From positions 186,001 through 250,000 of the forward strand of contig JAYKAV010002927.1 of assembly GCA_035582835.1 (NCBI GenBank): 64,000 nt of DNA, given 5' to 3'. The DNA is from Phoebastria nigripes. Its lineage: Eukaryota > Chordata > Aves > Procellariiformes > Diomedeidae. The first letter of the stretch is position 1. Every line of letters starts with the position of its first letter. The notes under the pieces were generated by a model. The model saw only the letters and a list, made by a program, of their open reading frames with translations. It was not told the origin of the DNA and did not search any database. The translations under genes and the position numbers were made by a program. Shown in pieces: positions 29,535 to 42,500 of the stretch.

Positions 29535-32018
29535 TCTGGTGTGTATGGGGCCTGGGGTCTTGAAGCCTCCTTGACAGCTGCATTCAGAAACACTGTAAGG
29601 GTCCGAGCTGCTTGATGAGCATTTGGAAAGTGAGTCACAGCCCACCACAAAGGTGTTATCTAGAGGCAGTTCCTGAATGACATGGTGTTTCTTGGGGGGT
29701 ACAGGAGTCTCAGGTTTAATTTGAAAGGTAGGCTGTGGAGAAGCAGACTTGTAGTGCTTTGCTAAATCTGGGCTATCAGGCTTAAATGTGGTTGGTGTGG
29801 TGGCCCAGTTATATTTTCCCATAGTCTGTTCTTCTAGCTCTACAGGAATGTCTAAAGTGCCATTTATGTGCTCGTGGCCAGGATCATCAGGTTTAGATTC
29901 TTCAATAGTCACAAAGTTGAGGAGGAGACTTTTTGGAGAGCGCTTCTTCTTCTTCTTCTTCTTCTTGATCTGCCTATTCTCTTGGTTTGGGGAAACCCAT
30001 TCACCACTCTGCTTGTTTTTTTGGACAACCTTGTGCCTAGGTGTCTGGCGGCACCGTACTAAAGCAGTAACAAAAATTACTAGAATAACTGTCATAGTGC
30101 CTGCAATAATGGCAATTATGATCTTGACATAATCATTGGTTTGTGGGGTTATCTCACCATCCCCAACATTCTGGCCAACTGGAGTTTCCATATTCCTGCG
30201 CACTAGCTCTTGTACGTAGGAACTGTTGGTGACTGTCTCATTCACAAACAAATGCACAAGAGCTATAGTATAAAGAGACTCCGGCTGTCCTAGGTCATTG
30301 ACTTTTATCACCAGTCTGTGCAAGCCATGATCTGATGTAATTACCTTCTCTTTCAAAGTAATATTGCCTGTTAATTGGTCAATTGTAAACAAGCCCCTTG
30401 AGTTCCCACCTATGATGCTATAGCGGAGCTCTGCATTCATTCCTGTGTCATTATCAACTGCAAAGACTTTAGTAACTACAGACCCTGGACTAGCTGATGT
30501 TGGAACCAACTCATACGAATAATTAGATGAAGGAATAACAAAAACAGGCCTGTTGTCATTTACATCAACAACATTGATGGTTACTTTGGCAGTTGAGGAA
30601 CGCTGCAGTCTTCCTCCATCCACAGCTTTCACCTGGAAAGTATATGACCCCTGCTGTTCCCTATCAAAAGTAATATTAGGTCTTATTACACCAGTAAGTG
30701 GATCTATAATGAAATTATCTCTACCATTTAATATAGAGAGAGTGACCGCAGCATTCTCTCCAGAGTCAGCATCTGTAACTGTGATAAGCCCCACTGTGCC
30801 ATACATGGGTAAGTTTTCTGGCACATAGAAATTGTATTCATTATGTGTAAAAGCAGGGCTGTTATCATTCTGGTCCAGGACTGACACTGTCACAGTAGCG
30901 TTGGTCTGCAAGGGTGGCATCCCATTATCCTTAGCCAGCACAGTGAAGGAGTACCTGTCTTGCTTTTCTCTGTCCAGCTTTCTCACTGCTGTCAGAATGC
31001 CTGTACGGCGGTCAAGGTTGAAAATAGGGGGCGCATCAGAACCCAGGATATAGCTGATCTCAGCGTTGCGCCCACTGTCAGCATCCGTAGCACTTATCTT
31101 GGTTAGCTGAGTACCAGGAGCATTGTTTTCAGGGATGGAAAGACCTATGATAGGCTGTGTAAAAACTGGGGCATTGTCATTTTCATCTTTAATTTTGATC
31201 AGGAGCATTGCAGACTGATTTAAGGGAGGTTTCCCTGAATCTGAAGCCACTATTTTAATGGCATATTCCCGTGTGGCTTCATAATCTAGAAACGTGGCTG
31301 TCTCCAGAAGAAACTGATTATCAAACACTGGCTTTAGCCTAAAAGGGACATCATGATCTGTAAAACAAGTTACTTTTCCGTTCAGATCAGCATCCTTGTC
31401 CATTACCGTTATCAACGCAATTTTTGTATTAAGGGGAGCCTTCTCAGACAAAAGCACTGTCCCATTCACTGGATTGATGATGTATCTTGTGTCTATTGAT
31501 GGGACATTGTCATTAATGTCTGTGACATTAACAGTCACTGTTGCTCTTGATGGAGTTGAACTGCCATCACTTGCCAAAACAGTTAATTTGTGCACGGGAG
31601 ATTCCTCCCTGTCTAGTGGTTCTCTTATAGTGATCAGGCCAGTGGTGTTATCAATGGCAAACAGCCTTTTGGCCAAACTGGAGATCTGATTGCTGAAATA
31701 GAAGTGGATTTGTGCATTTGAGCCCAGGTCTGCATCAGTGGCATGGAGCTGAGAAACAGAGGTGCCCACTGGAGCGTTTTCTGGAACACTAACTTCAATG
31801 TCATTCTCTTTGAAGACTGGGCGATTATCATTCACATCAGTCACTGTGACTTGCAGGATGGCAGTGCTAGATCTTGGAGGGCTTCCACCATCTTCAACTT
31901 TAATTTTCATCACATAGGTATCCTTCTGCTCCCTATCCAGGATCTGTTGGACAATCAGTTGAGGCCACTTATCTCCCTCGGGTGTCTCAATTATATCAAG
32001 ACCAAATACATTTTGACC
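29532..32018 (-). CDS. PCDH11X: Protocadherin-11 X-linked, large second coding exon (EC2-EC7, TM, proximal cytoplasmic domain)
   Basis: This exon encodes residues 181-1009 (829 codons) in phase 0 with the first coding exon, starting GQNVFGLD after a TAG acceptor and ending HTRQ at a GTAATG donor. Linker motifs of the DxNDNxP type mark the repeat boundaries: DVNDNRP (about 241-247, end of EC2), DINDNVP (347-353, EC3), DENDNAP (458-464, EC4), DQNDNSP (562-568, EC5) and DVNDNRP (665-671, EC6). EC7 runs to about 800. A single transmembrane helix (about 810-835) follows DYVK and is closed by VRCRQ. The cytoplasmic part has eight lysines (865-872), [10 protein letters not shown], a CM1-like block ([19 protein letters not shown], about 924-942) and a CM2-like serine-rich block (LDNTF...[11 protein letters not shown], about 966-991). 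There is no RRVTF (CM3) motif, as expected if that lies in a later exon. The extracellular part mediates adhesion; the cytoplasmic motifs are signalling contacts in delta-1 protocadherins. The divergent end (SECSCQGGF...) is less like mammalian copies than the rest. Confidence 0.96.
29944..29967 (-). repeat. Coding (AAG)8 microsatellite, poly-lysine run in PCDH11X
   Basis: Eight consecutive AAG codons encode Lys865-Lys872 between QI and RSPK in the juxtamembrane cytoplasmic region. The mammalian protein has a similar lysine run, so the tract is conserved in kind although its length can slip. Confidence 0.95.
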
Positions 32019-32041
32019 CTACAAGACACAGAAAGAACATA
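32019..32041 (-). other. PCDH11X: Splice acceptor of the large second coding exon
   Basis: The minus strand reads TTCTTTCTGTGTCTTGTAG|GGT, with the AG at 32020-32019. A plausible branch site (TGCTAAA) lies about 15 nt upstream of the tract. The frame from GGT runs open into the cadherin ORF for 35 codons before the first internal ATG/GTG, so the coding exon starts well upstream of the first methionine. Confidence 0.9.
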
Positions 32042-34205
32042 CTTTAGCATGACAGTATACTTAAATAGAGAAACATCTCATTAATGTTCTGAAATTGTCA
32101 TGGAATATATATTTTTATATATACTGTATACAGGAATNTACATTTATATATTTACCTTTATTTTGCTTTAAGCTCCGGGGCCTTAAGAAAGCTTCAGAGC
32201 AAACATGGGAAGAAACAGATACTTTAGAAAAACAGGGGGGTTTTTTTGGAGGGGGTGGTGGCATGTTTTGTTTTGATTTTTTTTTAATCCAGTTTCTCTA
32301 TTTCTACAGAAAAGTTATTAAATTCCTGGATACATGTAATTTGGTTTCTCTATTGTATGAGTGAGTGTGAAGAAGAGGAATGAAGCCAAAGTTCAGCCAC
32401 ATCCAAAGGCAAGACAGTATGCATACACTGGAGGACCTAAACCAATATTCAATTTCAAGGAAGACAAGAGAGATAAAAGTGACTGTTTCTCTGTTCGTGG
32501 AGCAACTCTGGGCATGATCTGAAACCATTAGCATAAAAAACCAAACACCTTCATTGAAAAGGGGCTTACTACATAATTCAGGTGTTAGATGGTACTGACA
32601 AAACTAAGTCATAACAGTTTATTAGAAATATATTTTAAAACTCATTAGAACTATTCCTTTCTTCATCATTATATATTTTATATTTGTAGTGAAAATTACA
32701 ATCCCAGTGAGAAAAGAAGATCTATTTTCATTTCAAAAAATATCACAGAACTATGAGATCAATTTGAAAATAGACAATTTTTTTCATGGGTTTGTTGAAC
32801 ACGTAACGCCCCTGGAATTGTGAAGAAATACTACATATATTGCACAAACATAGCTTCTTTTAAAACACTAGCGTTGAAAAAATAGTCTGCTAACAAGCAG
32901 GGATTAAGAGTATCACAATTATCCTCTTTTCTCCTCTCACATCTCTCACCCTTCAGAGGAACCAATGATGTAAAGGCAGTTTTCCAGCCATCTCTTCTGT
33001 AAGAGCAGAGCTAGAATGCAGCTCACTAAAGCTGAATGTATAGGATGACCAGAAAAAGAAGGCATCAATAAAGACGCTGACTAATTAGGATTTTCTTTTT
33101 GTGTGTCATACTTGTAATAATGAACAACTGCATCCAGCTTGGTTCTTTCTCTGTTTATTGTGCACCTTTACCCATGTAACTGTATGTGTGTTCTAAACTG
33201 ATTTGAGACACTTCAGACCAAATGGAAAGAAAATGTTCCCAGTGTGCAAGGTTCCTTATTTCTCATCATTTGTAAAAGATTTGTATTCACTACATCTTGC
33301 TACCCACTGTTAACTGAATGCATTTATAGGTCTGATTCTGTGTAAGGCTGTACTCTTTCATTGATTTGTTTTCTCAAAGCCAGAATTTGACCCTACATAA
33401 GTAATCGTTTATTTCACAGAAAAGAACTATTCATCCACATTTCAAAAATTACTGTGCCACTTCCACAGTATTTGTGACAACATTAAGTTGCAACTAGGGA
33501 CAGCCTAAAGTTAACTGGAACACATTTTGAAACAATAAAACAAATACAGCTTTGGCTTCTTTAGTAGAAGGCATATAAAAATANAAGCCTTGCAAATCGT
33601 TTCTAAATCAAAATATACATTTGAACCAATTAGGTTAAATTTTAGAATGGTAATTCTCTGCTGATTTCTTCATGAAGGCGGACTGCGAGTTTCCTCTTCA
33701 TCTTCAATCTGGCTAGCAGTTATTTGCAATAAATTTCATAATTACTGAGAAATGATGAATTATATGTTCTATGCTTTAACATAGATTTCCAGGAAAAAAA
33801 GTAACAGAAGCTAGAGGAAAAAAAACCTGTCAGCTATCTTTTACTTCTTTATTTGTACACAAGTTGACAGATGGGCACTGATTATTCTGTCATTAGATCC
33901 CACAACTACAACAAACACTTCATATAGACTTTGAATACATGCAGCTATACATATGCATACCCATTTCTGCTTTTCTTTAGCTATCAAGTATGAGAAAGAT
34001 ATTTTTCATCATAGCATAAAAGTTTGACATAAAATATAGAGCTTCAGTTCCCCATCACTAGCAGTAAACTACTGGAGAAACAGAAAAGAATGCAAAGATC
34101 TCTTCCAAGTTAATTATTAACACTTGAGTAATTTTCTATGGAAAAATATTATCCAAGAGTATTTCTTGCTATTCATTACAGGTTTATACATCTTTTTAAA
34201 CCACC

Positions 34206-34223
34206 AAAAAAAAAAAAAAAAAA
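34206..34223. repeat. Poly-A homopolymer (A18)
   Basis: An uninterrupted 18-nt A run lies in the first coding intron, with no recognisable element attached. Confidence 0.9.
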
Positions 34224-34674
34224 GAGTTACAGAAAATTATACTTTCTCCTAATTCAAGCAAGCCTATTTCACGTTCTTTAAGGGATAAGGTTAGGTGTGA
34301 GATTATGTTGCATTTTAACAAATGCATTTTCTAACAATGGACAGTTCTCCCATTCTAAACACTCCAAAAAATGATGAAACATTCAAGAAACATGTTTTTA
34401 AGATTATAAATACCTAATTCTCTCCCTTATGAGCAAAGAAATTGAGAGTTAAAAATCCTGGAGAGAAACATGGAGAAAAACCTTCAGGATTAAATTCTTA
34501 ATGTTGAAGTAAATGGCTCTATCATCATTAAAACCTCAGTGAAGTGAAAATTTCCATTAGGGTCAGATCGTTATTTTGACTGAACTGTACCTCAGTCACC
34601 ACATCATCCCAGTGATCTGAAGGTTTAGTTCACACTAGGAATAGTATGAGTCCATAGGAAAAGCATAATAGAGG

Positions 34675-34930
34675 ATTAACATTTATATAGTACCTTTTGC
34701 CATTAAAATGACTGACTGGTAAAAATAATGTGCTACGTTATCATCTCCACCACTACAGAAGGATGGGAGTGAGAAACAAAAACGGTTGACTTTTTTAATC
34801 TAAAAAGACAGTTTAAGCAATGTAACCTAACTATTTGAGGCAAAACAAGGTTATGCCCATCTCAGAGCCAGGATTAGCTTTAAGAGGCTCCGGCCCTGAT
34901 CACCGGATTCTTTATCAGGGCAATAAGCAA
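34675..34930 (+). mobile_element. Possible ancient SINE relic (MIR/core-SINE type)
   Basis: Scattered blocks resemble an old core-SINE: 'ACATTTATATAGTACCTTTTGCC' near 34680-34702 and 'CTCAGAGCCAGGATTAGCTTTAAGAGGCTCCGG' near 34861-34893, the latter like the 'cagagccaggattagaac...gagttctggct' tail of amniote SINEs. The middle is too diverged to follow. The assignment is tentative. Confidence 0.4.
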
Positions 34931-36122
34931 CTCTGTTACCTTACTTAATTTTCATAACATCGTTTTCAGTGGATTCATGCACACAGTAGTCTCTGAAATA
35001 ACAAAACTGGTATTCTTGTTGAACACTCCCTACCGTATATTTACCTGATCATTTGTAATGGATCCAAATGTCCTTTTCGGAGCTGTTTTGGGCTGTCATG
35101 TAAATAAAAAAAATTAGAGAATTTTTTAAAAATTGTAACATTTAGGTAGATTAATAAATACATAATCAATGACACATGGACACTTAATGTGATAAGCTAG
35201 AAGAGCTTCTAGTATTATGGACAGGACTGCATGTGACAAAGCGCACCTAAAGTCTAGACATCGATATTGCAGTACCACAGTATCTCACCACAGTGTTTTG
35301 TTAAATCCATGGGGTATTGACTACCTGGACATTGTAATGAATGTTCTTTCAGGCCACAAATTGTAACGTGGGCTTCATTCTTGAGAGGAATGCAAAAAAA
35401 GACCAGCTTCTGGTTAATGCTCATAACAGTGGCATGGTCTGTTGTGTTTAAAACATCTTATGAACTTACACTTGCAGACCAGCAAGTTGATAGAACGCAG
35501 TAATTTCTCAAAGAAATAGGGAAGGGAAAGAATATTGTGCTAAATAACCATATAAAAACAACGGCTTGTGATACAAAGTACTCTGAAATTAAGACAGTCT
35601 ATTAGTGATTATTTCTTAAAACATTACAATTATATAATTGTATATAATAACTATACACTGTTAACTGACAAAGAATAGATCAACACTGTCCTCAATCTTC
35701 ATTCAAGAAGAGTATTCTGAACCTTTAGAGAAAGACACACAAGCAAAGACAGCTCACTGTTTTGTCTACAACTTTGCCCTATACTTATTACCGATACTTA
35801 TCTTCATGCACTGTAAATAACAAACACATTATAGGATGTATGCCTTTAGTTCAACTGAATCTTAAACAAACGTCAAGGGCTTAGACAACATGCATATAAT
35901 AAACTTTTACTAATATTCTACAGTAACTCATTTCAATGAATATTGCAACAAGCTAGAAGTGCACGCTTACTTATTACATGTCAACAATCCTCTTAAAATC
36001 AGCTAGTTTTATTATTTCTAAAGATCTTACTCTGCCTGAAATCTAAAATAAGAAGATTTAGAGTGACTAAATTCTAGCAGGCCAAATACAGCAATACTGG
36101 GAAATAAAATGAACAAAATGTT

Positions 36123-36163
36123 AAAAAGAGGAAAAAAGAAAAAAGGAAGGGAAAAAAAAAAGA
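36123..36163. repeat. 41-nt polypurine tract
   Basis: An unbroken A/G run (AAAAAGAGGAAAAAAGAAAA...) lies in the first coding intron on the plus strand, i.e. polypyrimidine in the transcript. No convincing exon follows it. Confidence 0.85.
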
Positions 36164-37722
36164 TAAAAAGATCAGCTTCCCATTAGAAAGTAATTCAGTA
36201 ATTTGTTAAAGTAATTACTTAATAATAAAACCTTTGGCTGAAATGCGATTTTGTGTCCAAAGGACCCTAAAATCTTTTCAGAAAGTCCAGAAAACAATGC
36301 ATGTTTGCTAACTGCTAGTTATTTCAGATGTAGCAACACAGAAAACCTTTGCAGGTCTCCTGCAAAATTAGAAGATAGATCCCAGACACTTTCCTTCTCT
36401 GTTTTTGTCAAGACATATGGAACGGCTCTATAACTGTAGCGTTATATTAGCAAAGAGTATAGTAGCACAATTTCAATTCCTAACGCAGAAAACTGGACAA
36501 CAGTTACACAGTGGACAGCATTTTTAATAAAAGCGTAAAATTAAACTTGCATTTTCTTTCAAAGGTGATACTTTGGATGTGAAAATGGGAATTCCCAAAG
36601 CCAAGCTAAAGCCTTAAACACAAAATATTCTACATGATAGGCAGTAATGGATGTAAATTCCTATAATAGGTGCATATTAGTACACTCAGATCTAGAATAT
36701 CCTAAGTGTTGTAGCTCTAATAGAGGTCCCTTGTCTGCTATTACTTACACAGTGTGCATTCTAGAAGATTAAAATTTGTTGGACAGCTGTCCTCTTTAAA
36801 GACTGCACAGTCACTACCCTCATCACATCGCACAGCTTACAACCCAAAGTTATTTGAAATATGTGTGACAGTACCTCAAAGGGGAAAATAAAATTACAAA
36901 GGTAAGAAATTTTTATAATGCAAAACTCAGCAAATGCAAAGTTGCTTACACATTTGAAACACTAGCTCTTTGTCAAAACAACTACAGACTTAATTTGTAG
37001 GCCAAGATTCCTATGAGTTTTGTTCATTTTATGGTTTTCTGTCAGTATCACACACTGTTTCACATGGTTTCCTCTGAAGCAAGCCAAAGCTTAGCTCTGA
37101 ATAAACTGAACTCACAGGTTCAAATCCACAGTAAAAGTAAGACTTGGAAGCTTCCAATCATGCATGAACCTAAAGTGAATTTTGTGCATTCAGAATCCTA
37201 ATTAGCTCCATCCCTACATAAAAGTTAAGGACATCATTTATTAGCAATGTCTATATCAAAACTTGCTATTTTTCCACCTCCAATTATAAAAGAGCTTCTA
37301 TAAATGTAAAGCACTGCCAAAGACTTTCTCTCCATATATACAACCACACACAAACCCTTACTCATCCTATGAAGCAGACAGAAAGCAAAATGCTTTAGAT
37401 GGGATCAATAGAACATATGGATAATAATGAACCATTTCATGCTGGAAAGGAACAGTAAGAAGTATAATATGAAATGAATAAGCAGACAATCAATGCATTT
37501 AATACTGATTTTTCTGAAGAAGAAGAAGAAAAAGGCTAGGAGGTATACCTAAACATGAAATTACTTCCTTGGAAATCTGAATTTAATGTTACTATAAAAA
37601 GACCGAAACAGTTCTAACAATTACATTGCCTGAGCCTCCTTAATCCTTTCGGACAATTTGTTCCTTTCTGTAAAGAGTTCCTTTCAATCTTGTCATATTC
37701 TGAACATTGTCAACTATTTTCT

Positions 37723-37758
37723 AAGATAGACAGATATAAGATAGATAGATAGACAGAT
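37723..37758. repeat. GATA-type simple repeat
   Basis: AGATAGACAGATATAAGATAGATAGATAGACAGAT is a short imperfect (GATA)n / (GACA)n tract. Confidence 0.85.
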
Positions 37759-38449
37759 AATTTTTTTCTAAGACGGAATATGTCTCCATCCTCCTCAACT
37801 CTTGGCATCCAATTCTCAGAACGTATTTATTAGATCATGTTCACCTCCATTAAGGAGAAACAATTAGAGACAGTGAATACTACTTTTTAAATATATTTAC
37901 TTTTTTGCTGCCCTAATTTCTCCAGTTTACACTTGAAGCAAGCCTGAAACTCCATACCTAAAATATGTTAATATTTTTAATCTACAATCTTTACAAGGGA
38001 GAGAACATGGAAAGCTGGAAAGCAGTAATACACACACTTAACATTTTCAAGACCGCACCAGGTTTCGAGAGTAACTCTCTTCCCATATTACATCTTCCAT
38101 CTGTGAAATGCTGTTTCAACTTTTTTTTTTTTTAATATGAAATCTAACTTGTCTTTTGAAGCATGGATTACAATTAAAAAAAAAACCAAAAGAAAACGCA
38201 AAACAAAACACAAGATGGAATTTTTTCTTTTAATAAAAACTCACTTCACATACCTCTACAAACTAGGGTAGGAGTAATGAGGTATCCACATTACTGCATT
38301 AACATAATATAAAATTACAAAGATAATTACTTACAAAAAAGTGGCAGCAGGAACTGAGCTGTCACTTGAATAGGCTTGCACAATGTACTGTAGACATACA
38401 ATTATATATTTCACCAAAATATGCAGCTGCACCACAAAACTTTAAGGAA

Positions 38450-38580
38450 TTTATCTTCACAATAATCCTGCTATATAAATAGTTGTACCACTATCTAAAG
38501 ATGGGAAATTGAAGTACAGAGACATTTTATCAGTTGTCCAAGGTTTGCAGCTTGTCTGAAAGAGCCAGCCACTTCTGAAT
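38450..38580 (+). mobile_element. MIR-like SINE relic
   Basis: The order of recognisable blocks follows the MIR core and tail: 'TTATCTTCACAATAATCCTG' (MIR: cctcacaacaaccctg), 'ATGGGAAATTGAAGTACAGAGA' (MIR: atgaggaaactgaggcacagaga), 'GTTGTCCAAGGTTTGCAGCTTGTC' (MIR: cttgcccaaggtcacacagctagt) and 'AGAGCCAG'. It is an old, diverged copy in the first coding intron. An alignment would be needed to name the subfamily. Confidence 0.75.
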
Positions 38581-38596
38581 TACCAATCATGTTATA

Positions 38597-38664
38597 AACT
38601 AAACTTTAGAACTTTAAACTTTAGAACTTAACTTTAGAAACTAAACTTTAGAATTTTAAACTTC
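38597..38664. repeat. Degenerate tandem repeat, about 14-bp unit x 4
   Basis: The core ACTTTAGA occurs four times (38603, 38618, 38631, 38645) at spacings of 15, 13 and 14 bp, within AAACTTTAGAACTTT-like units. It directly follows the MIR-like relic and may have grown from its tail. Confidence 0.85.
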
Positions 38665-39479
38665 AAACAAAAGTTCTTTCACTTAGACACACTCCTCCCA
38701 AAAGAAGAAAGATCAATAGCTGCAGGTAAGGCAATTAGGGAAGTAACCTCCCCTCTTAATCTCCTCCATTATAGTTGTTCAGAAATATTCACAGACATCC
38801 TATTGAACAGGAAACTACATTTTCAATACACCTGAAGGTGTTCAGATTAAGGTATTAAATATGTTTGAGCTTTGCTCTGAATTCCCACGTTTCCACAGCT
38901 GGATAAAGCTCCAGATACCTGACTTGTCCTTCAGTATGTTCTCTGTCTTTGGAATCACACTATGGACATATAATGAAGAAAAAAATTAGGATTTATACTA
39001 GGCAACAATATATTCAACAAGTGAATTTTGATATTTGCATTATATATGTATGACAATTACATATTTGCTCAATTTCCTAGTTGAGAACAGCAACAGGAAC
39101 AGAACTGAGTATCTCTAAAAAAGAGAAATAAATGAGTACATGTTTTAGTGATGTAATTCTCTAATGCTTCACTGTGCTTTTAAAGGTAACAGCTAACAGT
39201 TCTGTATTGCTGTTCAGAACAGCTCCTAAATCACAACCTCATTTTGCTTCGACAGCCAAACAAGGTATCTTAGGCTCCTAATCGCACACTTTAGAGCGCT
39301 CAGATGAATGCTGACTGGGTGTTGGAGCAGTGTGAACCTGTAATGCCCTCCTATTCACTACCTGCTCTATAAGCAGATCAGTACTTTCAGGCAGAAGGAA
39401 ATTAAAACTGACAGCCACTTGTATACAAGAAAATAGAAACAACTGAGATGTTTCTGAAAATTCCTTTACCCTAAAGCAG

Positions 39480-39555
39480 AGGCTGTCCAGTATCCTCAGC
39501 TTCCAGTAATTTCAGTGGGAACTGGGAGTGATGGACACATACGGATTTGGCTCAT
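39480..39555 (+). mobile_element. Possible ancient interspersed repeat fragment
   Basis: The stretch 'ATTTCAGTGGGAACTGGGAGTG' followed by 'GGATTTGGCTC' resembles a motif common in old amniote repeats (ttcaatgggagttgggtg...ggatctgggc). It is the only recognisable part and the family cannot be named by eye. Confidence 0.3.
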
Positions 39556-42500
39556 GACAAATGGAAAAACAAGAACTAAAATAGATGGAAAACCTTTGTC
39601 CTTCGTTAAAAAGGAGTACAAATATTTGCAAACCAACATTCATTAAATTAATGTATTGTTATTATCTCATCCCCTCTTAGACACACAGATACAAAATTTC
39701 AGCTAAGGTGCATGATTTCTTTAAATACATGGCATCTTCATTAAGACAAATCCATATCCTAACCTCTGATGCTGTAGTTTTTCCGAGAAGTTATTTAGCA
39801 GATTATCTTATTTGATCTGAGGCCCTTTTAAACTAAAGTTCAGAGCAAAACCACTGTATCTTCCCTTTAAGTTTACACTTGCAGGAAAAAATGTTGACAA
39901 AACTTTCATCTGAATGGCATGAGTATCTCACACATGCACCCCGCCTTCTCTTCAGGGATCCTATCATCCAGAAACACAGAGAAATTAATAAATGAGTAAG
40001 ATAACATGTTCTCTGGATTTACATCACAAGGACCTTCTCTCACATGCAGAGACCATACTTTAATCTGCATGTATCACTGCTTTATGAATTTTGACATTAA
40101 AAAATACACAGCCTTAATGCAGAAAATTCAGAATTCATGTGGTTAAAATATAACAGAGTGAGAAAAAAACTAATACAATAGAGTTCACTTCTTTCATTTT
40201 GAGTAGACTTCCCCCAGCTTTCACAAACAGGCTTTAGGAATTGTAGGCCTGTTGCAAACACTGCTGAAATGAACATGATAGTAAGCCTTTCTCGAGACCT
40301 CTGCTCTTTGCAGGGTTTTGCAAAACTCAAAGGAAGAGAAAGTTTGTGTGGGACATTTAACTACCACAGGATCATTTTTTCTTTTGAAAGAAATGAAGCT
40401 ATGCTTTTCCAAATAATGAAAACTTACCCTTTTTGTATTATTCTGAGAAAATAACAGTGGAACCACCATATTAAACTGTAAAAGTACGTGACATATGTAA
40501 GTGCAAGATGCCACTTCACTACACATTGGAAGGTAATAAATAATACTGCAATTTCAGAGTAATAAATCAGAGACAGTTGCTGAGAAGACGTACAGAGTGA
40601 CAGTAAATACTAAAAATAGTTCCAGAGAGACTGAATCCTAAAACTCATTAAATAGAAATCTTTTCACCATGTTGATCAGGGAATGTAGGGGATAAACCAA
40701 AAATGTATTTTCTGGTGCTGGATTTATCAGAAAGACAACTTGTCGTCTTCCTCCTCCAGTGTTACTGACTCCTATTTATCTGAATCAGTAGAACAAAAGC
40801 AAGGTAAAAAGGAAGAAACATTTCCTTACTGTAAGGCAGTAACTCGACTCTGAAAGTCAATTTTGAAAAGAAATCTTGTGCTACCTGCGTGCATTGAAAG
40901 TTCTAGTCTATGAACTGTCACGACTTTCTAATTAACAAGTTATATTCCTAAAAACAGCCTCCCTGTGAGTTGTTTGGGATCAAAAAATCTTAAAAGCATA
41001 TTTGATACATACTATTATAAGTCGTTATACTTAAGAATATATTCCTTTCTAAAAACAAAAATAAAATTCCAATTTTACTCTAATTGAATACACTTGTGCT
41101 ATTTCTCAGACTTAAAATCAGTGATGAAATTGATACAATTGATTTGCAAGAAAGAAAATAAAATTAAGAATATTAGAATGGAATGTTTACAGGGGAAACA
41201 ACAAACACTCATCATTCCATTCCNGCTTTTCTGCTCAGTTTTTGTTCACTGTTTATATTCTCTAGTAGCAGTTCAGTCTTGAATATACGCTGTAAATTTA
41301 GGCTAATGGGCAGGGGTTTTTCCTCCAACCGGAGAAAATGTGAAAAAAACCATAGAACACAATAAGCCAACATTTAAGCATGAAGAACACCAGCTTCAGA
41401 AGGTAAATATAATATCCATCTCCCGTTGCAAAGATACAGATTAGTCCCACCAGGTAACGTGTATCCTCCAATAAATTGTGAACTATCTATCCTCTGAGGC
41501 TGAGACAAGCTCCCCCACAATTCATGTGAAAAACTGCATAGAGTGGTTAATCTTAGTAGTAAAGTGAATGATGGTGTGTATCGCCACACGAAAGCTAACA
41601 CCAGAACAAACAAAATAGCTGAAGTGTTATTTAGTAATATGACTGACCTCACACAAACTGTACTATCCCAGAAAAAGCAAATTAAGCAAAGATAGTTGAA
41701 GCCATTTCTGCCCAGTAATGACTTGTGTAATCCAAGTCAGAGAAAAAGCAAGCTTTCCCAGGTCTGGATCCACTCAAAGTTCTTTCCTGAGGTTAATTCA
41801 ATCACTGCCCTAAAACAGATGTTTCCAAATAACAGTATGCATACTGTTTGTGGTACAATAAAACTTCGTAATATGCACACAGAAATTGGACCTGCGGCCT
41901 CTTCCTTAGTAGAAAATACAAACAGCTTTTGGGCAACCAACATGATTTCAACCACCAAGGTGTCAGTGTGGCAAACAAGAACTGAGAACTTTCCCTAGAT
42001 TCTTCATAACTACTCCACTATGATAATAACCTCAGGTTAAAGAACCTTCACAATGCCCATAGAATTAATCTTGCTTTGAAACACTTGCTAACAAAGACAG
42101 CGTCTCTCAGCCACATACAGGTTAGAATTAGGAAAATGGTTGTAAGAAAGCACCCTCTGGGGATGATAACATGCTCTGAATAATTCAATGCNAAGTTTAG
42201 CCTTCATATTCTAAAAAATGTGATGTAAACAACTGAATCTACCAAACCAAAACTGTTAAAATAAATCAACCTAAAATCCAGCAAAAACATGTTACCTTAT
42301 GTCCACCAAATGGGAAACCGACCATCAGCATGGAAAACGAAACACACCTCAAACAATTTAACTTGAACACTCCTCAAACAATTTTTAACTTAGACACAAA
42401 GACTTAGCCTATACCTTGATTTTTACACTTACTTAATTTCTATTTCTTTATTTTAAAGGGTTTAATGTATTGTTAGGATTCTCACATATTAAGGTATTAA

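Noticed and set aside
29788..30132. Plus-strand 114-codon ORF
   Set aside because: Antisense shadow of the PCDH11X large exon; the same holds for the other plus-strand ORFs between 29868 and 32084.
37115..37127. GGTTCAAATCC, a tRNA B-box-like sequence
   Set aside because: The flanking bases do not form a T-stem and no acceptor or anticodon stem can be drawn upstream.
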